Of a DNA stretch of 64,000 nt, positions 63,707 through 64,000 are shown piece by piece (within the stretch, counting starts at the first letter, position 1; the number at the start of each line of letters is the position of its first letter). Source of the DNA: Gymnopus androsaceus JB14. Lineage: Eukaryota > Basidiomycota > Agaricomycetes > Agaricales > Omphalotaceae. The notes under the pieces are model-generated. The model had not been told where the DNA came from, made no database searches, and saw only the letters and a list, made by a program, of their open reading frames with translations. The DNA lies in assembly GCA_009733575.1 (NCBI GenBank), contig ML769464.1:124001-188000 (forward strand), given 5' to 3'. Both the position numbers and the translations under genes were made by a program.

Positions 63707-64000
63707 ATGAAGGTTGGCTGACAATTATCAGATACATGGTGATAAGCACTTATATTCAAAGGTTGGAAGCTTGAACAAGAAGATTGAAAATAGAATAGGT
63801 GAGTGGATATTATAGTTGAGCAGTAGTGGAAAATGCATGTTCTATAACAGGGAGAGTTGGGCTTGCAAAATTGAGGGAAGGCCACTTGCAAGAAAGTAAA
63901 GTAAGCACTTGTGTATTGATTGAAATAAGATGCAAGCCAAGCTAACTCTCATCTCCAGGATGTGAGTGCCTGCATTTGACTTTCTCCCTTCTGTTGACCC

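Overview
The window looks like nuclear DNA of an agaricomycete (mushroom-type) basidiomycete. Genes are split by many 50-70 bp GT-AG introns. The families are typical of that group: coiled-coil F-box proteins, DUF6699, DUF2235, BTB-like proteins, fungal TET/JBP dioxygenases and arrays of cytochrome P450s. Assignments come from reading conserved motifs in spliced frames by eye; no database search was possible.

Layout. 1-20 kb is mostly host genes: a decayed F-box gene, an STK16/Env7-like kinase (1.3-3.3 kb), a single-pass membrane protein, a DUF6699 protein, a 1-kb TA-flanked element (8-9 kb), two lysine-rich or secreted hypotheticals, a multi-intron DUF2235 gene (12.2-14.7 kb), a D-amino-acid-oxidase-like flavoenzyme (15.7-17.0 kb), a tRNA-Lys relic and an MFS drug/polyamine transporter (17.8-19.9 kb). 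20-29 kb and 43.8-58.5 kb hold three copies of one P450 region, each broken by different elements. 29-43 kb is a gene-poor nest: a 2-kb inverted repeat, an interrupted hAT transposase, small repeat-filled elements, a non-autonomous hAT-like element with another element inside it, and a decayed transposon-type protein gene. 59-61 kb is a CYP51 (lanosterol 14-alpha-demethylase) gene carrying several single-base insertions. The last 3 kb is largely unassigned.

The most interesting object is an 11,171-bp DNA element at 46,145-57,315. It sits in exon 2 of the second P450 copy, has termini TATGGCGGCC...GGCCGCCATA, and a perfect 6-bp target duplication (CAAATC). The empty site is preserved in the first P450 copy. 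It carries a DDE integrase-type transposase (frameshifted), a TET/JBP-type 2-oxoglutarate/Fe(II) dioxygenase, a BTB-like gene, an unknown acidic/basic companion protein, a small unknown gene and a spliced fragment resembling the Atg14/UVRAG autophagy protein. The 6-bp duplication and TA.../...TA ends fit what I recall of the IS3EU superfamily. A nucleic-acid-modifying dioxygenase travelling in such an element is the main candidate for an undescribed system.

A recurring oddity is single-base indels in otherwise well-conserved reading frames (F-box, lysine-rich gene, oxidase, P450, integrase, CYP51), while the kinase, membrane protein, DUF2235 and transporter read cleanly. This is either real decay or assembly error; reads or transcripts would separate the two.
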